Shown: positions 1 to 7,594, numbered from the stretch's first letter. The stretch is DNA of 13,756 nucleotides from Lachnospiraceae bacterium UBA7109 (GCA_002492335.1 DKYD01000076.1:1-13756); one strand, 5' to 3'. Notes: generated from the letters alone by a model not told the origin. A program made the numbers and translations.

Positions 1-381
1 ATCATCCGGCAGCTCATCCTGAGGAAACTGTGACAATATTTCCCGAAGCAGTGCAAACCTCTCTTCCTCTGTCAGAATATTTGCTCCGCCAAATCCATAT
101 GCCCATTTCAGAATTCCATAATAAATCCCATGAAAGGTACCAAAAGTAACCGGAACCGGTAATGTTCCCATCATGCTCCGGAAGCGTTCCCTCATCTCAT
201 TTGCCGCATACTTTGTAAAGGTAATGACCAGAATTTCTTCTGGTCTTACCTTACATTTCTTAATCAGATATTCAATTCTTTTCACAATCGTAAGAGTCTT
301 TCCCGAACCGGGACCGGCAAGAACCAGACACGGTCCTTCTTTATGTGAAGCTGCCCTCTTCTGAGATTCATTCAGATTCAT
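1..381 (-). CDS. UvrD/Rep-family superfamily 1 DNA helicase, N-terminal part (runs off left edge)
   Basis: Only the first 127 codons are in the window, and the reading frame is open to base 1. The product should be an ATP-dependent 3'-5' DNA helicase or translocase of the UvrD/PcrA/Rep group, acting on DNA in the cytoplasm. Visible motifs are a Q-motif (LNESQKRA, residues 3-10), a Walker A loop (GPGSGKT, residues 23-29), a motif Ia-like ITFTKYAANEMRER at about 53-66, and TFHG near residue 81, where motif Ib usually sits. The ATG at 379-381 is preceded by AAAGGGGA, which overlaps the gltX stop codon, leaving 11 nt between the genes. It is therefore the third gene of the sir2-gltX-helicase unit. 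Without the C-terminal half, PcrA cannot be told apart from other UvrD-like helicases, so no symbol is given. Confidence 0.9.
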   Translation of the reverse strand, partial: MNLNESQKRAASHKEGPCLVLAGPGSGKTLTIVKRIEYLIKKCKVRPEEILVITFTKYAANEMRERFRSMMGTLPVPVTFGTFHGIYYGILKWAYGFGGANILTEEERFALLREILSQFPQDELPDD

Positions 382-392
382 GCCGTCCCCTT

Positions 393-1853
393 TTATCTGC
401 TTAATAATTCAATTCCCTTTCTGATTCGGCGCAGAGATTCTTCCTTCCCGAGGATTTCCATAATCTCCGTAGCGCCCCCCGGAGTATTCTGCTTTCCGGA
501 TACAGCCGTTCTAACCGGCCACATAACAAAGCCGGTCTTATATCCCTTCTCGTCTACATAAGCCTTCAGAGTTTCAAACAACGCATCATTGCTGAAATCT
601 TCCTGACTCTCCAGGATCCGGCACACATCCTTTAACACTTCCAGAGAATTCTCTTCATTTGTTTTCATCTTCTTGTGGCAATACATCGCCGTATCATATT
701 CCGGAAGCTCCTCGAAGAAATCTATCTGCTCCCGAATATCCGGGAACACTTCAATTCTTGTTTTCACAAGAGCTGCTATCTTCTTAAGGTCATAATCTTT
801 TGTTACCGTTTCCTTCATATACGGCTCTGCCATCTCATAAAATCTGTCCGCATCCATTGCCTTCAGATACTCGCCATTCATCCATTTTAATTTTACAATA
901 TCAAAAACTGCCGGTGATTTACTCATATGATGATAATCAAATTCCTTCACTAATTCTTCCAATGTGAATATTTCCTGGTTCCCTGACGGGCACCATCCCA
1001 GAAGCGCAACGTAATTTACAACTGCCTCTGTCACAAATCCCTGCTCGATCAGATCTTCATAAGAAGAGTGACCGCAGCGCTTGCTGAGTTTCTTATGATT
1101 TTCATCAGTAATCAACGGACAGTGCACATACGTCGGCACTTCCCATCCAAAAGCTTCATATATTTTATTATATTTCGGCGCTGAAGACAGATATTCATTG
1201 CCGCGTACTACATGAGTAATCCCCATCAAATGATCGTCAATTACATTCGCAAAATTATACGTCGGATATCCATCAGATTTAATGAGGATCAGATCCTCCA
1301 GCTCCTCATTTGGCACGGTAATTTCTCCATATATATCATCCTGAAATGACGTAACTCCCTCCGTCGGCATATTAAACCGGATAACATAAGGCTTACCGGC
1401 CGCAAGATTTGCCTCCACTTCTTCCTTGCTAAGACCCAGACAATGCTTGTCATAGACAACGATCTCTGTTCCCCCATCTTCTGATACAGTACTCTTCAAT
1501 GATGCAAGGCGCTCTTTGTCACAAAAGCAATAGTAAGCATCTCCTTGTTCAATTAACTGTTTCGCATACTTCAGATACAGTCCGGATGCATTTCGCTCGC
1601 TCTGCACATATGGACCGACTCCTCCGTCTTTATCCGGTCCTTCATCGTGAACAAGACCTGTCTCCTCCAGTGTGTGATAGATAATCTCAAGCGCGCCTTC
1701 CATAAAGCGCTCCTGATCCGTATCTTCAATTCTCAACATAAAATCTCCGCCTTCATGCTTTGCGATCAAATAAGCATAAAGAGCCGTTCTCAGGTTTCCG
1801 ACGTGCATTCTTCCCGTCGGACTCGGTGCAAATCTTGTTCTTACTTTACTCAT
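393..1853 (-). CDS. gltX: Glutamyl-tRNA synthetase (class I)
   Basis: It ligates glutamate to tRNA-Glu in the cytoplasm. The 486-residue length is normal for bacterial GluRS. The N-terminus carries the family signature RFAPSPTGRMHVGNLRTA, in which HVGN (residues 17-20) is the HIGH motif. The KMSKS equivalent is KLSKR (255-259). A CFC pair (Cys109, Cys111) followed by YDKHC (His137, Cys138) resembles the zinc-binding insertion of some GluRS enzymes, though ligand spacing is not classical. The anticodon-binding helical domain follows from about residue 310. In many Gram-positive bacteria this enzyme also charges tRNA-Gln for later amidation. Whether that applies here cannot be seen. Its ATG lies one base after the sir2-like stop (TAAGATG), with an SD-like AAAGGA inside the upstream gene, suggesting translational coupling. 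Confidence 0.97.
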   Translation of the reverse strand: MSKVRTRFAPSPTGRMHVGNLRTALYAYLIAKHEGGDFMLRIEDTDQERFMEGALEIIYHTLEETGLVHDEGPDKDGGVGPYVQSERNASGLYLKYAKQLIEQGDAYYCFCDKERLASLKSTVSEDGGTEIVVYDKHCLGLSKEEVEANLAAGKPYVIRFNMPTEGVTSFQDDIYGEITVPNEELEDLILIKSDGYPTYNFANVIDDHLMGITHVVRGNEYLSSAPKYNKIYEAFGWEVPTYVHCPLITDENHKKLSKRCGHSSYEDLIEQGFVTEAVVNYVALLGWCPSGNQEIFTLEELVKEFDYHHMSKSPAVFDIVKLKWMNGEYLKAMDADRFYEMAEPYMKETVTKDYDLKKIAALVKTRIEVFPDIREQIDFFEELPEYDTAMYCHKKMKTNEENSLEVLKDVCRILESQEDFSNDALFETLKAYVDEKGYKTGFVMWPVRTAVSGKQNTPGGATEIMEILGKEESLRRIRKGIELLSR

Positions 1854-1854
1854 C

Positions 1855-2595
1855 TTAATTTTCCAGTTCCTTTCGTATTTGTTCTAATGTATCATCAACT
1901 CTCCGATGAATCGCCAGATCTGCATATTTATCAGAAAAATGCGGTTCGGAGTTGATCACGATTAATTTTTCTCCGTGATAATAGGGAAGCAGATGACTGC
2001 ACAGATAAGATTTCAAATTTGCGCCAAGCACAAGCAGGACATCCGCTTTGGCAACCTCCTCGGCAGCCCTTGTGATCAGCTGATTTGATACCATCTCTCC
2101 ATACAGGCAGACATCCGGCCGAATCACGGTCTTACAATCCTCACACAGCGGGACACGTTTCGCATTTCTTATATAATCTACAGAATACCTTTTCCCGCAA
2201 TGCGGACAATGATTGTTATAAATATTTCCATGCAGATTAATGACATTCCGGCATCCCGCTCTTTCAGGAAGACCGAACACTCTGCGGGTAACAATCATCT
2301 GAAATAACCCTTTTCTCTCCAGTTCTGCCATCTCATAAAAGCATTTCCCCGGCGGCGTATCAATAACGCCCAGTATTACATCTTTGTAAAATTCAAAAAA
2401 CTGCTCCGTCCGGGCAGAATAAAAAGAACCCGTAAAAATTTCTTCCGGTGCGTACCCATATTTCTGCTCTAGATCATAGGCTTCTGCACCATCTCTGATA
2501 GCAGGATATCCACTTTCAAGAAGCATTCCGGCTCCACTTAAAACAGTTGTATACCTGCTTTCCTCCAACATTTGTAATAAGGTCTGGTCTGACAT
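1855..2595 (-). CDS. Divergent Sir2-family (sirtuin-like) protein with altered NAD-site motif
   Basis: This 246-residue protein has the sirtuin layout: a GAG loop (21-23) leading into ESGYPAIR (27-34), a LHGN segment with the usual catalytic histidine (His122), a four-cysteine zinc site (Cys130, Cys133, Cys151, Cys154), a GANLKS loop (191-196) and a late VIN (213-215). Classical sirtuins have GAGxS..SGIPdFR and TQNxD. Here the Ser after GAGx is Leu25, PDFR has become PAIR, and TQNxD has become TRRVF (103-107). The Asn and Asp expected to contact NAD are thus missing. An NAD-dependent deacylase activity is therefore doubtful. It may be a binding protein or use another substrate. The ATG at 2593-2595 follows a GGAGAGGGG ribosome site. 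It is first in an operon with gltX and the helicase. Confidence 0.85.
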   Translation of the reverse strand: MSDQTLLQMLEESRYTTVLSGAGMLLESGYPAIRDGAEAYDLEQKYGYAPEEIFTGSFYSARTEQFFEFYKDVILGVIDTPPGKCFYEMAELERKGLFQMIVTRRVFGLPERAGCRNVINLHGNIYNNHCPHCGKRYSVDYIRNAKRVPLCEDCKTVIRPDVCLYGEMVSNQLITRAAEEVAKADVLLVLGANLKSYLCSHLLPYYHGEKLIVINSEPHFSDKYADLAIHRRVDDTLEQIRKELEN

Positions 2596-2633
2596 ATGTA
2601 CCCCTCTCCAAAAAAGGACGCGCCTTTCTTTTT

Positions 2634-2663
2634 ATTATACCACATCTGCCGGATGTTTGTGAA
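2634..2663 (-). promoter_or_regulatory. Promoter of the sir2-like/gltX/helicase operon
   Basis: On the minus strand, a -35 TTCACA (2658-2663) and a -10 TATAAT (2634-2639) are separated by 18 bp. The -10 is preceded by TGG, an extended TGn element. It sits about 40 bp before the sir2-like ATG. A short dyad, ACATC-N5-GATGT (2642-2656), lies inside the spacer and could be an operator, but it is small enough to be chance. Confidence 0.75.
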
Positions 2664-2675
2664 GCCGAAAAAACT

Positions 2676-3635
2676 TTATTCAAAATCTTCTAGTTCCAGA
2701 CGTCCCTGTGGATAGACGGCTACTGTTCCGTTTTTATGGTACAGGATACCTTCTTCACTATAGTAAGCAGGATTTCCCGGAAGTACCTCAATATACAATA
2801 AGTTGCAAAGTTCTGCAAAAGCGCCTGGTTCTATGTAAGTAATATTGGATGGAATGCAAATCTCAAAAATTTCTTCTCTGACATTTTCCAGAGCACCTTT
2901 TCTGATTCCGCTGCAGTCTTCATGGCACGGAAGGATAAGAATCCCATCCGCAACGGCCTCCACGCTGCCCGTACATCCTGTAATATATCCGTTATCATCA
3001 CATATAACCCCCGGGAATTCCGCCCATCCTGCATACAGGATCAAAGTATCCTCCTCACCCGAAAATGTGTCAAAAGGAATCGTGCATGCAGCATCCTCAT
3101 ACCATCCGTCAAATACTTTTCCGGCTCTTCTTGGTTCTTCTATCTGATCCATTGCAAATTCATCCATTTTATAAACACCTTCTGTATATTCTGGAACTCC
3201 ACCATTTCCATATACGCAGACTTTCAGCCCGGTCGGTATAATTTCTGCAGGCATTTCCGGCAAAACAGGTGTTATCGCCCCTTCCTGTACAGCTCTTTCT
3301 TCTGTCTTGTATTCCGCAATATTATCATCAGGAATATTGATTTTCCCGGCAGGAACTGAAATATTTCCAGAAGCCAATGTTCCAATTTCCCGCGTCGGCA
3401 TACCTGTCCGGATTTCTTCTAATTCCCTCTGTATTCCAGAGTCCACTTCCGATATTTTCACAGCAGACGCTTTTATTTCATTTTCTGACAGCTCCATGTT
3501 TCCTGCATACGGCTCTCCTTGCATATCCACACACAGACAGAGGACAGCAAGTCCCGCCAAAACAAGCAAAATTTCTTTCGTCTCTCTGCCAAACAATTTT
3601 ATTTTTGGTGTCCATAATTTTAATATTTCATCCAT
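2676..3635 (-). CDS. Membrane-anchored protein with Listeria-Bacteroides repeat and BspA-like leucine-rich segment
   Basis: The frame could start at 3755, but ATG 3633-3635 has a good SD (AGGTGAGG, 5 nt away) and the longer start would lie in the terminator of trxB, so a 319-residue product is preferred. A basic N-terminus precedes one hydrophobic segment (about residues 21-38), a signal peptide or N-terminal anchor. No LPXTG-type motif is seen. A low-complexity polar linker runs to about 135. Residues 138-204 include GKVFDGWYEDAACTIPFD and end LYAGW, the pattern of Listeria-Bacteroides (Flg_new) repeats. Residues 225-310 hold IPSNITYIEPGAFAEL and a GNPAYYSEEGILY unit typical of BspA-like leucine-rich repeats. 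Such modules occur in secreted or surface adhesion proteins. The exact role is unknown. It appears to be a single-gene unit. Confidence 0.8.
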   Translation of the reverse strand: MDEILKLWTPKIKLFGRETKEILLVLAGLAVLCLCVDMQGEPYAGNMELSENEIKASAVKISEVDSGIQRELEEIRTGMPTREIGTLASGNISVPAGKINIPDDNIAEYKTEERAVQEGAITPVLPEMPAEIIPTGLKVCVYGNGGVPEYTEGVYKMDEFAMDQIEEPRRAGKVFDGWYEDAACTIPFDTFSGEEDTLILYAGWAEFPGVICDDNGYITGCTGSVEAVADGILILPCHEDCSGIRKGALENVREEIFEICIPSNITYIEPGAFAELCNLLYIEVLPGNPAYYSEEGILYHKNGTVAVYPQGRLELEDFE

Positions 3636-3660
3636 TTCCGCCTCACCTTTCAGCTTGTTT

Positions 3661-3688
3661 TCTATAATATCATCGGTCTTATTATAGA
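3661..3688. promoter_or_regulatory. Perfect 9-bp inverted repeat containing opposed TATAAT elements, upstream of the repeat protein
   Basis: The arms TCTATAATA (3661-3669) and TATTATAGA (3680-3688) are perfect reverse complements separated by 10 bp. Each strand thus reads TATAAT. The minus-strand copy (3681-3686) is about 45 bp before the ATG at 3635 and is the likely -10 of that gene. Its -35 region is only T-rich (TTTTCT at 17 bp), so the promoter is weak by eye. The dyad could also be an operator. Confidence 0.4.
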
Positions 3689-3709
3689 TTTCTGCATGAT
3701 TAAAGAAAA

Positions 3710-3765
3710 CAAAAAGAAAGTGGCATATTGGCACTTGTTCCATACCTTCCGCCACTTTCTTTTTG
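3710..3765 (-). terminator. Intrinsic terminator after trxB
   Basis: Two perfect 15-base arms, CAAAAAGAAAGTGGC and GCCACTTTCTTTTTG (3710-3724 and 3751-3765), flank a 26-nt loop. On the minus strand the stem begins 15 nt after the trxB stop and its 3' arm runs into a T-rich tract (TTTCTTTTTGTTTTCTTT). The A/U outer stem and GC core fit a Rho-independent terminator for purF-purB-trxB. The loop is longer than usual. Symmetry means it might also stop rightward transcripts, though no rightward gene ends here. Confidence 0.8.
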
Positions 3766-3780
3766 TAACACCAACTTCAT

Positions 3781-4719
3781 TTATTCTGTCAGGAATTTTT
3801 CAGCCTGGACTGCCGCAACCGCACCATCTGCGACTGCTGTTACCACTTGTCTTAAGCTTTTCCTTCTGACATCTCCGGCCGCATATACACCCGGGATATT
3901 CGTATGCATATCCTCATCCGTAAGAATATACCCTTGTTCATCCATATCTATCATTCCATTAAACAGTTCAGAATTCGGAATCAGTCCCACAAATCCAAAT
4001 ACCCCAAACATTCCGTCTGCAAAGTCCGCTTCTATTCTGGTGATTTCTCCGGTTTCTACATTCTTAACTGTCATCTCGGACAGGACGTCCTCTCCACCCA
4101 GCTCTTCTACAACTGTGTTCCACATAAAGTGTATTTTCGGATTTTGAAATGCCTTTTCCTGAATCGCCTTCGCCGCACGCAGTTCCCCTCTCCTGTGAAT
4201 AACCGTCACTTTTCTTGCAAATTTTGTCAGATAAACTGCTTCCTCCACCGCAGAATCGCCGCCGCCTACAACGTAGACCTCCAGACCTTCAAAGAAATTC
4301 GCATCACAGGTTGCGCAATAAGACAGACCTCTTCCGGCATATTCCCTTTCTCCTTTGCAGCCAATTGGCCTTGCATGGGCGCCTGTGGCAATGATTACGT
4401 TCTTCGCATGATATTCTCCTTTCATGCCTCTTAGTACCTTCACATCGCCGGAAAGTACTGTCTCCGTAATCGTATCTGACACACGCTCTGCGCCAAATTT
4501 TTCTGTCTGTTCCATCATTCTCTGCGTCAGCGTTTGGCCGGACTCACCTTCCGGCATCTGGCCCGGATAATTATCAATCTCATCGGTAAGTGTAATCTGT
4601 CCGCCTGCCTGCATTTTTTCAACTATCAGGGTGCTCAGACGGCTTCTTCCGGCATAAAGCCCTGCTGCCAGTCCCGCCGGACCGGCTCCAAGAATGATTA
4701 CATCATATAACCTGTCCAT
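3781..4719 (-). CDS. trxB: Thioredoxin reductase (NADPH), FAD-dependent
   Basis: It transfers electrons from NADPH through FAD to thioredoxin, keeping cytoplasmic dithiols reduced. Taking ATG 4717-4719 gives 312 residues, the standard length of low-molecular-weight TrxB. That ATG is 8-9 nt after GGGAGGAG. ATG 4723-4725 is too close to the SD, and ATG 4749 would overlap purB. Motifs in order are the FAD-binding GAGPAGLAAGLYAGR (11-25), the redox-active CATC (135-138), the NADPH-binding VGGGDSAVEEA (151-161) with HRR (175-177), and the C-terminal FAD motif YAAGDVR (279-285). No key residue is missing. It lies 22 nt after purB and has no visible promoter of its own, so it is probably the last gene of the purF-purB-trxB unit. 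Confidence 0.96.
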   Translation of the reverse strand: MDRLYDVIILGAGPAGLAAGLYAGRSRLSTLIVEKMQAGGQITLTDEIDNYPGQMPEGESGQTLTQRMMEQTEKFGAERVSDTITETVLSGDVKVLRGMKGEYHAKNVIIATGAHARPIGCKGEREYAGRGLSYCATCDANFFEGLEVYVVGGGDSAVEEAVYLTKFARKVTVIHRRGELRAAKAIQEKAFQNPKIHFMWNTVVEELGGEDVLSEMTVKNVETGEITRIEADFADGMFGVFGFVGLIPNSELFNGMIDMDEQGYILTDEDMHTNIPGVYAAGDVRRKSLRQVVTAVADGAVAAVQAEKFLTE

Positions 4720-4741
4720 TCCCATTTCTCCTCCCGGCACA

Positions 4742-6175
4742 CTATACATTAATTTCTGATTTTACACCTAAAATATCTTTATTCGCATCCAGCAGAGGAC
4801 GGATAACCTGATTCAGATAATTATCCACCTGTCTCGGCGCACGCCCCACATATTTTGCCGGATCCATCGTCTTCTTCAGTTCTTCTTCATCCAGGCCAAA
4901 TGACGGATCTGCCGCAATCAGTTCAAGCAAATTATTATCCAGACCTTTTTCCTTTACATTCTTACCTGCTTCCATAGAGAGCTCGCGAATCCTCTCATGA
5001 AGCTCCTGTCTGTCTCCTCCTGCTTTTACTGCATCCATCATAATATTCTCCGTTGCCATAAACGGCAGCTCGCTCATAAGGCGTTTTTCGATTACTTTCG
5101 GATATACAACAAGTCCATCTACAACATTCAGGCACAGATCCAGAATTCCATCGATTGCCAGGAAGCCTTCCGGAACGCTGAGCCTCTTGTTTGCCGAATC
5201 ATCAAGTGTTCTTTCAAACCATTGTGTTGCAGAAGTAATTGCCGGATTCAACGCGTCAATCATAACATATCTGGACAGCGAAGCGATCCTTTCGCTTCTC
5301 ATTGGATTTCTCTTGTATGCCATTGCAGAAGAACCAATCTGCGTTTTTTCAAATGGTTCTTCTACTTCTTTCAAATGCTGGAGAAGACGGATATCATTTG
5401 ACATCTTATGCGCACTTGCCGCAATTCCGGCCAGCACATTCAAAACTCTCGTATCCACCTTACGCGAATAGGTCTGCCCGGATACCGGATAACAGGTTTC
5501 AAATCCCATCTTCTCTGCGATCATCGGATCGATCTTGTCAATAGTCTCCTGATCTCCTTCAAAAAGCTCCAGAAAACTTGCCTGTGTTCCGGTCGTTCCT
5601 TTCGACCCCAGTAATTTCAGACTTCCCTTTACATATTCCAGATCCTCAAGATCCATCTGGAATTCCTGCATCCATAAGGTCGCTCTCTTTCCTACCGTTG
5701 TCGGCTGTGCCGGCTGGAAATGTGTAAATGCAAGCGTCGGCTGGTTCTTGTATTTCTCTGCAAAATCCGCCAGCTCCGCAAGTACATTGACAAGCTTTTT
5801 CCTGACTAATTCCAAAGCCTCTGACATCAGGATGATATCTGTATTATCCCCAACATAACAAGATGTAGCCCCCAGATGGATAATTCCTTTTGCTTTCGGA
5901 CACTGCTGTCCATATGCATAGACATGAGACATAACGTCATGGCGAACAACCTTCTCCCTCGCCTTTGCCACATCATAATTAATATCATCTGCATGAGACT
6001 TAAGCTCCTCTATCTGCTCGTCCGTAATCGGAAGTCCCAGCTCTTTCTCCGTCTCCGCAAGGGCAATCCATAATCTTCTCCATGTACGGAATTTTTTGTC
6101 CGGTGAAAAAATATACTGCATCTCAGGTCCTGCATACCGCTCTGAAAGCGGACTCACATATCTGTCGTTTGTCAT
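4742..6175 (-). CDS. purB: Adenylosuccinate lyase, long eukaryote-like form
   Basis: It catalyses two fumarate-releasing steps: SAICAR to AICAR in IMP synthesis, and adenylosuccinate to AMP. The fumarase/aspartase superfamily signature is GSSAMAYKRNPMRSE (281-295), containing the flexible loop with the candidate catalytic serine. THFQPAQ (151-157) carries the probable catalytic histidine His152. RHDVMSH (78-84) is the other conserved histidine segment. At 477 residues it is longer than the roughly 430-456 residues of the B. subtilis and E. coli enzymes. Its C-terminal half (QWFERTLDDSAN, LVVYPKVIEKR, ELPFMATENI) closely resembles animal ADSL. The ATG follows GAGGAGAGAGG and lies 18 nt after the purF stop. 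Confidence 0.96.
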   Translation of the reverse strand: MTNDRYVSPLSERYAGPEMQYIFSPDKKFRTWRRLWIALAETEKELGLPITDEQIEELKSHADDINYDVAKAREKVVRHDVMSHVYAYGQQCPKAKGIIHLGATSCYVGDNTDIILMSEALELVRKKLVNVLAELADFAEKYKNQPTLAFTHFQPAQPTTVGKRATLWMQEFQMDLEDLEYVKGSLKLLGSKGTTGTQASFLELFEGDQETIDKIDPMIAEKMGFETCYPVSGQTYSRKVDTRVLNVLAGIAASAHKMSNDIRLLQHLKEVEEPFEKTQIGSSAMAYKRNPMRSERIASLSRYVMIDALNPAITSATQWFERTLDDSANKRLSVPEGFLAIDGILDLCLNVVDGLVVYPKVIEKRLMSELPFMATENIMMDAVKAGGDRQELHERIRELSMEAGKNVKEKGLDNNLLELIAADPSFGLDEEELKKTMDPAKYVGRAPRQVDNYLNQVIRPLLDANKDILGVKSEINV

Positions 6176-6193
6176 AACCTCTCTCCTCTCTTT

Positions 6194-7594
6194 TTATAAG
6201 GGAATCTCCATTGGATAATTCCCGGTAAAACATGCATCACAATACCCCAGACCGCCTGCCATTTCTTTTAACCTGCCAACTTCCATATATCCAAGAGAAT
6301 CTGCACCGATCATTTTTCTGATTTCTTCTGTTGTATGTTCGTGTGCAATCAATTGTTCATTACTCGGCACATCAGTTCCAAAATAACATGGATATAGAAA
6401 CGGCGGGGAGCTGATTCTCACATGCACCTCAACAGCGCCTGCTTTTTTCAGCATTTTAATAATATTCGCACAGGTCGTTCCACGGACAATGGAATCATCC
6501 ACCATAACGATCCGTTTGCCTCTTACCACTTCTTCAATTACATTCAGCTTAATTTTGACGCCACTTTCTCTCTGGCTCTGCTTCGGCTTAATAAAGGTTC
6601 TTCCCACATAGCTGTTTTTATGGAAAGCCATTCCAAAGGGTATCCCTGACTGCTCGGAATAACCTTTTGCCGCAACAATACCGGAGTCCGGCACTCCAAC
6701 CACAAGATCTGCGTCTACCGGATAAGACTGTGCCAGCGCTCTTCCTGCAAGAATCCTGGAATGATAAACATTCACACCATCCAGTGTGCTGTCTGTTCTC
6801 GCAAAATAAATATACTCGAAAATACATCTTGCATGCTTTTTCTCATCAATTGCCATGGACATATCAGAAACAACGCCATTCTTTGTAAAGCTTACAATTT
6901 CTCCCGACTTTACATCCCGCACAAATTCGCCTCCTACCGCCGCAATCGCACAGCTCTCGGACGCCAGAAACCATGTATGGTCTCTTTTCCCAATACAGAG
7001 CGGTTTTAGTCCAAAGGGATCTCTTACGCCAATCATTTTACGCGGTGAATTGACGACAAGCGCATAACCGCCCTCAATCTTCTTCATGGCATTTTTTACC
7101 GCCCCTTCCGCATTCCTGGCTTTGAGCCTTTCCCTTGCTATATGATAGGCAATGACCTCCGAATCAATGGTCGTCTGAAAAATCGCCCCGGTATACGCAA
7201 GCTCCTGCCTTAGCTTTGCAGTATTGATAAGATTACCATTATGTGCGATCACCAGCGTTCCCTTCACATAGTTTAAAACCAGGGGCATGGCATTCTCCGC
7301 TCTTGTTCCTCCGGTTGTCGAATAACGGACATGGCCTGCCCCCAAATTGCCTTTTAACAGAGCCAGTGACTCTTCATCAAAGACTTCGTTTACCAGACCC
7401 AGTCCTTTTTTTGAATGTACTTTTCTTTCCCCAAACGTATCTGTCACAGCAATCCCACAGCTTTCCTGTCCTCTGTGCTGCAACGCAAAAAGCCCATAGT
7501 ATATAGAACCGGCAACATCGCCTCCATCCATATCATAGGCTCCAAACACTCCGCATTCCTCTCCCATACCAGTTGTTACTTTATCGTAATCCAT
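6194..7594 (-). CDS. purF: Amidophosphoribosyltransferase (glutamine PRPP amidotransferase)
   Basis: This is the first committed enzyme of purine synthesis: PRPP plus glutamine gives phosphoribosylamine. The 466-residue protein has an N-terminal Ntn-type glutaminase domain and a C-terminal phosphoribosyltransferase domain. Cys14 (GEECGVFG) is the predicted nucleophile. The 13 residues before it would be a cleaved propeptide, as in the B. subtilis enzyme. ALQHRGQES (37-45) and VIAHNGNLIN (115-124) are glutaminase motifs. VMVDDSIVRGTTC (363-375) is the PRPP loop. Cys257, Cys403, Cys452 and Cys455 match the four-cysteine pattern that binds a [4Fe-4S] cluster in B. subtilis-type PurF, making it likely oxygen-sensitive. 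The ATG is 9 nt after AAGGAG. It is first in the purF-purB-trxB unit. Confidence 0.97.
   Translation of the reverse strand: MDYDKVTTGMGEECGVFGAYDMDGGDVAGSIYYGLFALQHRGQESCGIAVTDTFGERKVHSKKGLGLVNEVFDEESLALLKGNLGAGHVRYSTTGGTRAENAMPLVLNYVKGTLVIAHNGNLINTAKLRQELAYTGAIFQTTIDSEVIAYHIARERLKARNAEGAVKNAMKKIEGGYALVVNSPRKMIGVRDPFGLKPLCIGKRDHTWFLASESCAIAAVGGEFVRDVKSGEIVSFTKNGVVSDMSMAIDEKKHARCIFEYIYFARTDSTLDGVNVYHSRILAGRALAQSYPVDADLVVGVPDSGIVAAKGYSEQSGIPFGMAFHKNSYVGRTFIKPKQSQRESGVKIKLNVIEEVVRGKRIVMVDDSIVRGTTCANIIKMLKKAGAVEVHVRISSPPFLYPCYFGTDVPSNEQLIAHEHTTEEIRKMIGADSLGYMEVGRLKEMAGGLGYCDACFTGNYPMEIPL

Noticed and set aside
173..364. Short plus-strand frame at the left edge
   Set aside because: It is the complement of the helicase Walker A region. 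The minus-strand product is clearly the real gene.
3663..3668. Rightward promoter using the plus-strand TATAAT
   Set aside because: The bases at -35 distance (3640-3645, GCCTCA) do not resemble TTGACA, and no rightward gene follows.
2845..3687. Several plus-strand open frames over the repeat-protein gene
   Set aside because: They are antisense to a well-supported gene, have no SD, and show Ser/Pro/Ile-rich sequence typical of shadow frames.
3636..3755. 40-residue N-terminal extension of the repeat-protein frame, starting at ATG 3755
   Set aside because: It begins within the terminator hairpin, lacks a proper SD, and would place polar sequence ahead of the anchor. ATG 3635 has AGGTGAGG at ideal spacing.
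3904..4434. 176-codon plus-strand open frame opposite trxB
   Set aside because: It is antisense to fully conserved trxB motifs, and the product resembles no family. No ribosome site was found.
4720..4749. Longer trxB start at ATG 4749 overlapping purB
   Set aside because: The added residues contain the SD of the downstream ATG and precede the normal TrxB N-terminus. The 312-residue form matches the family length.
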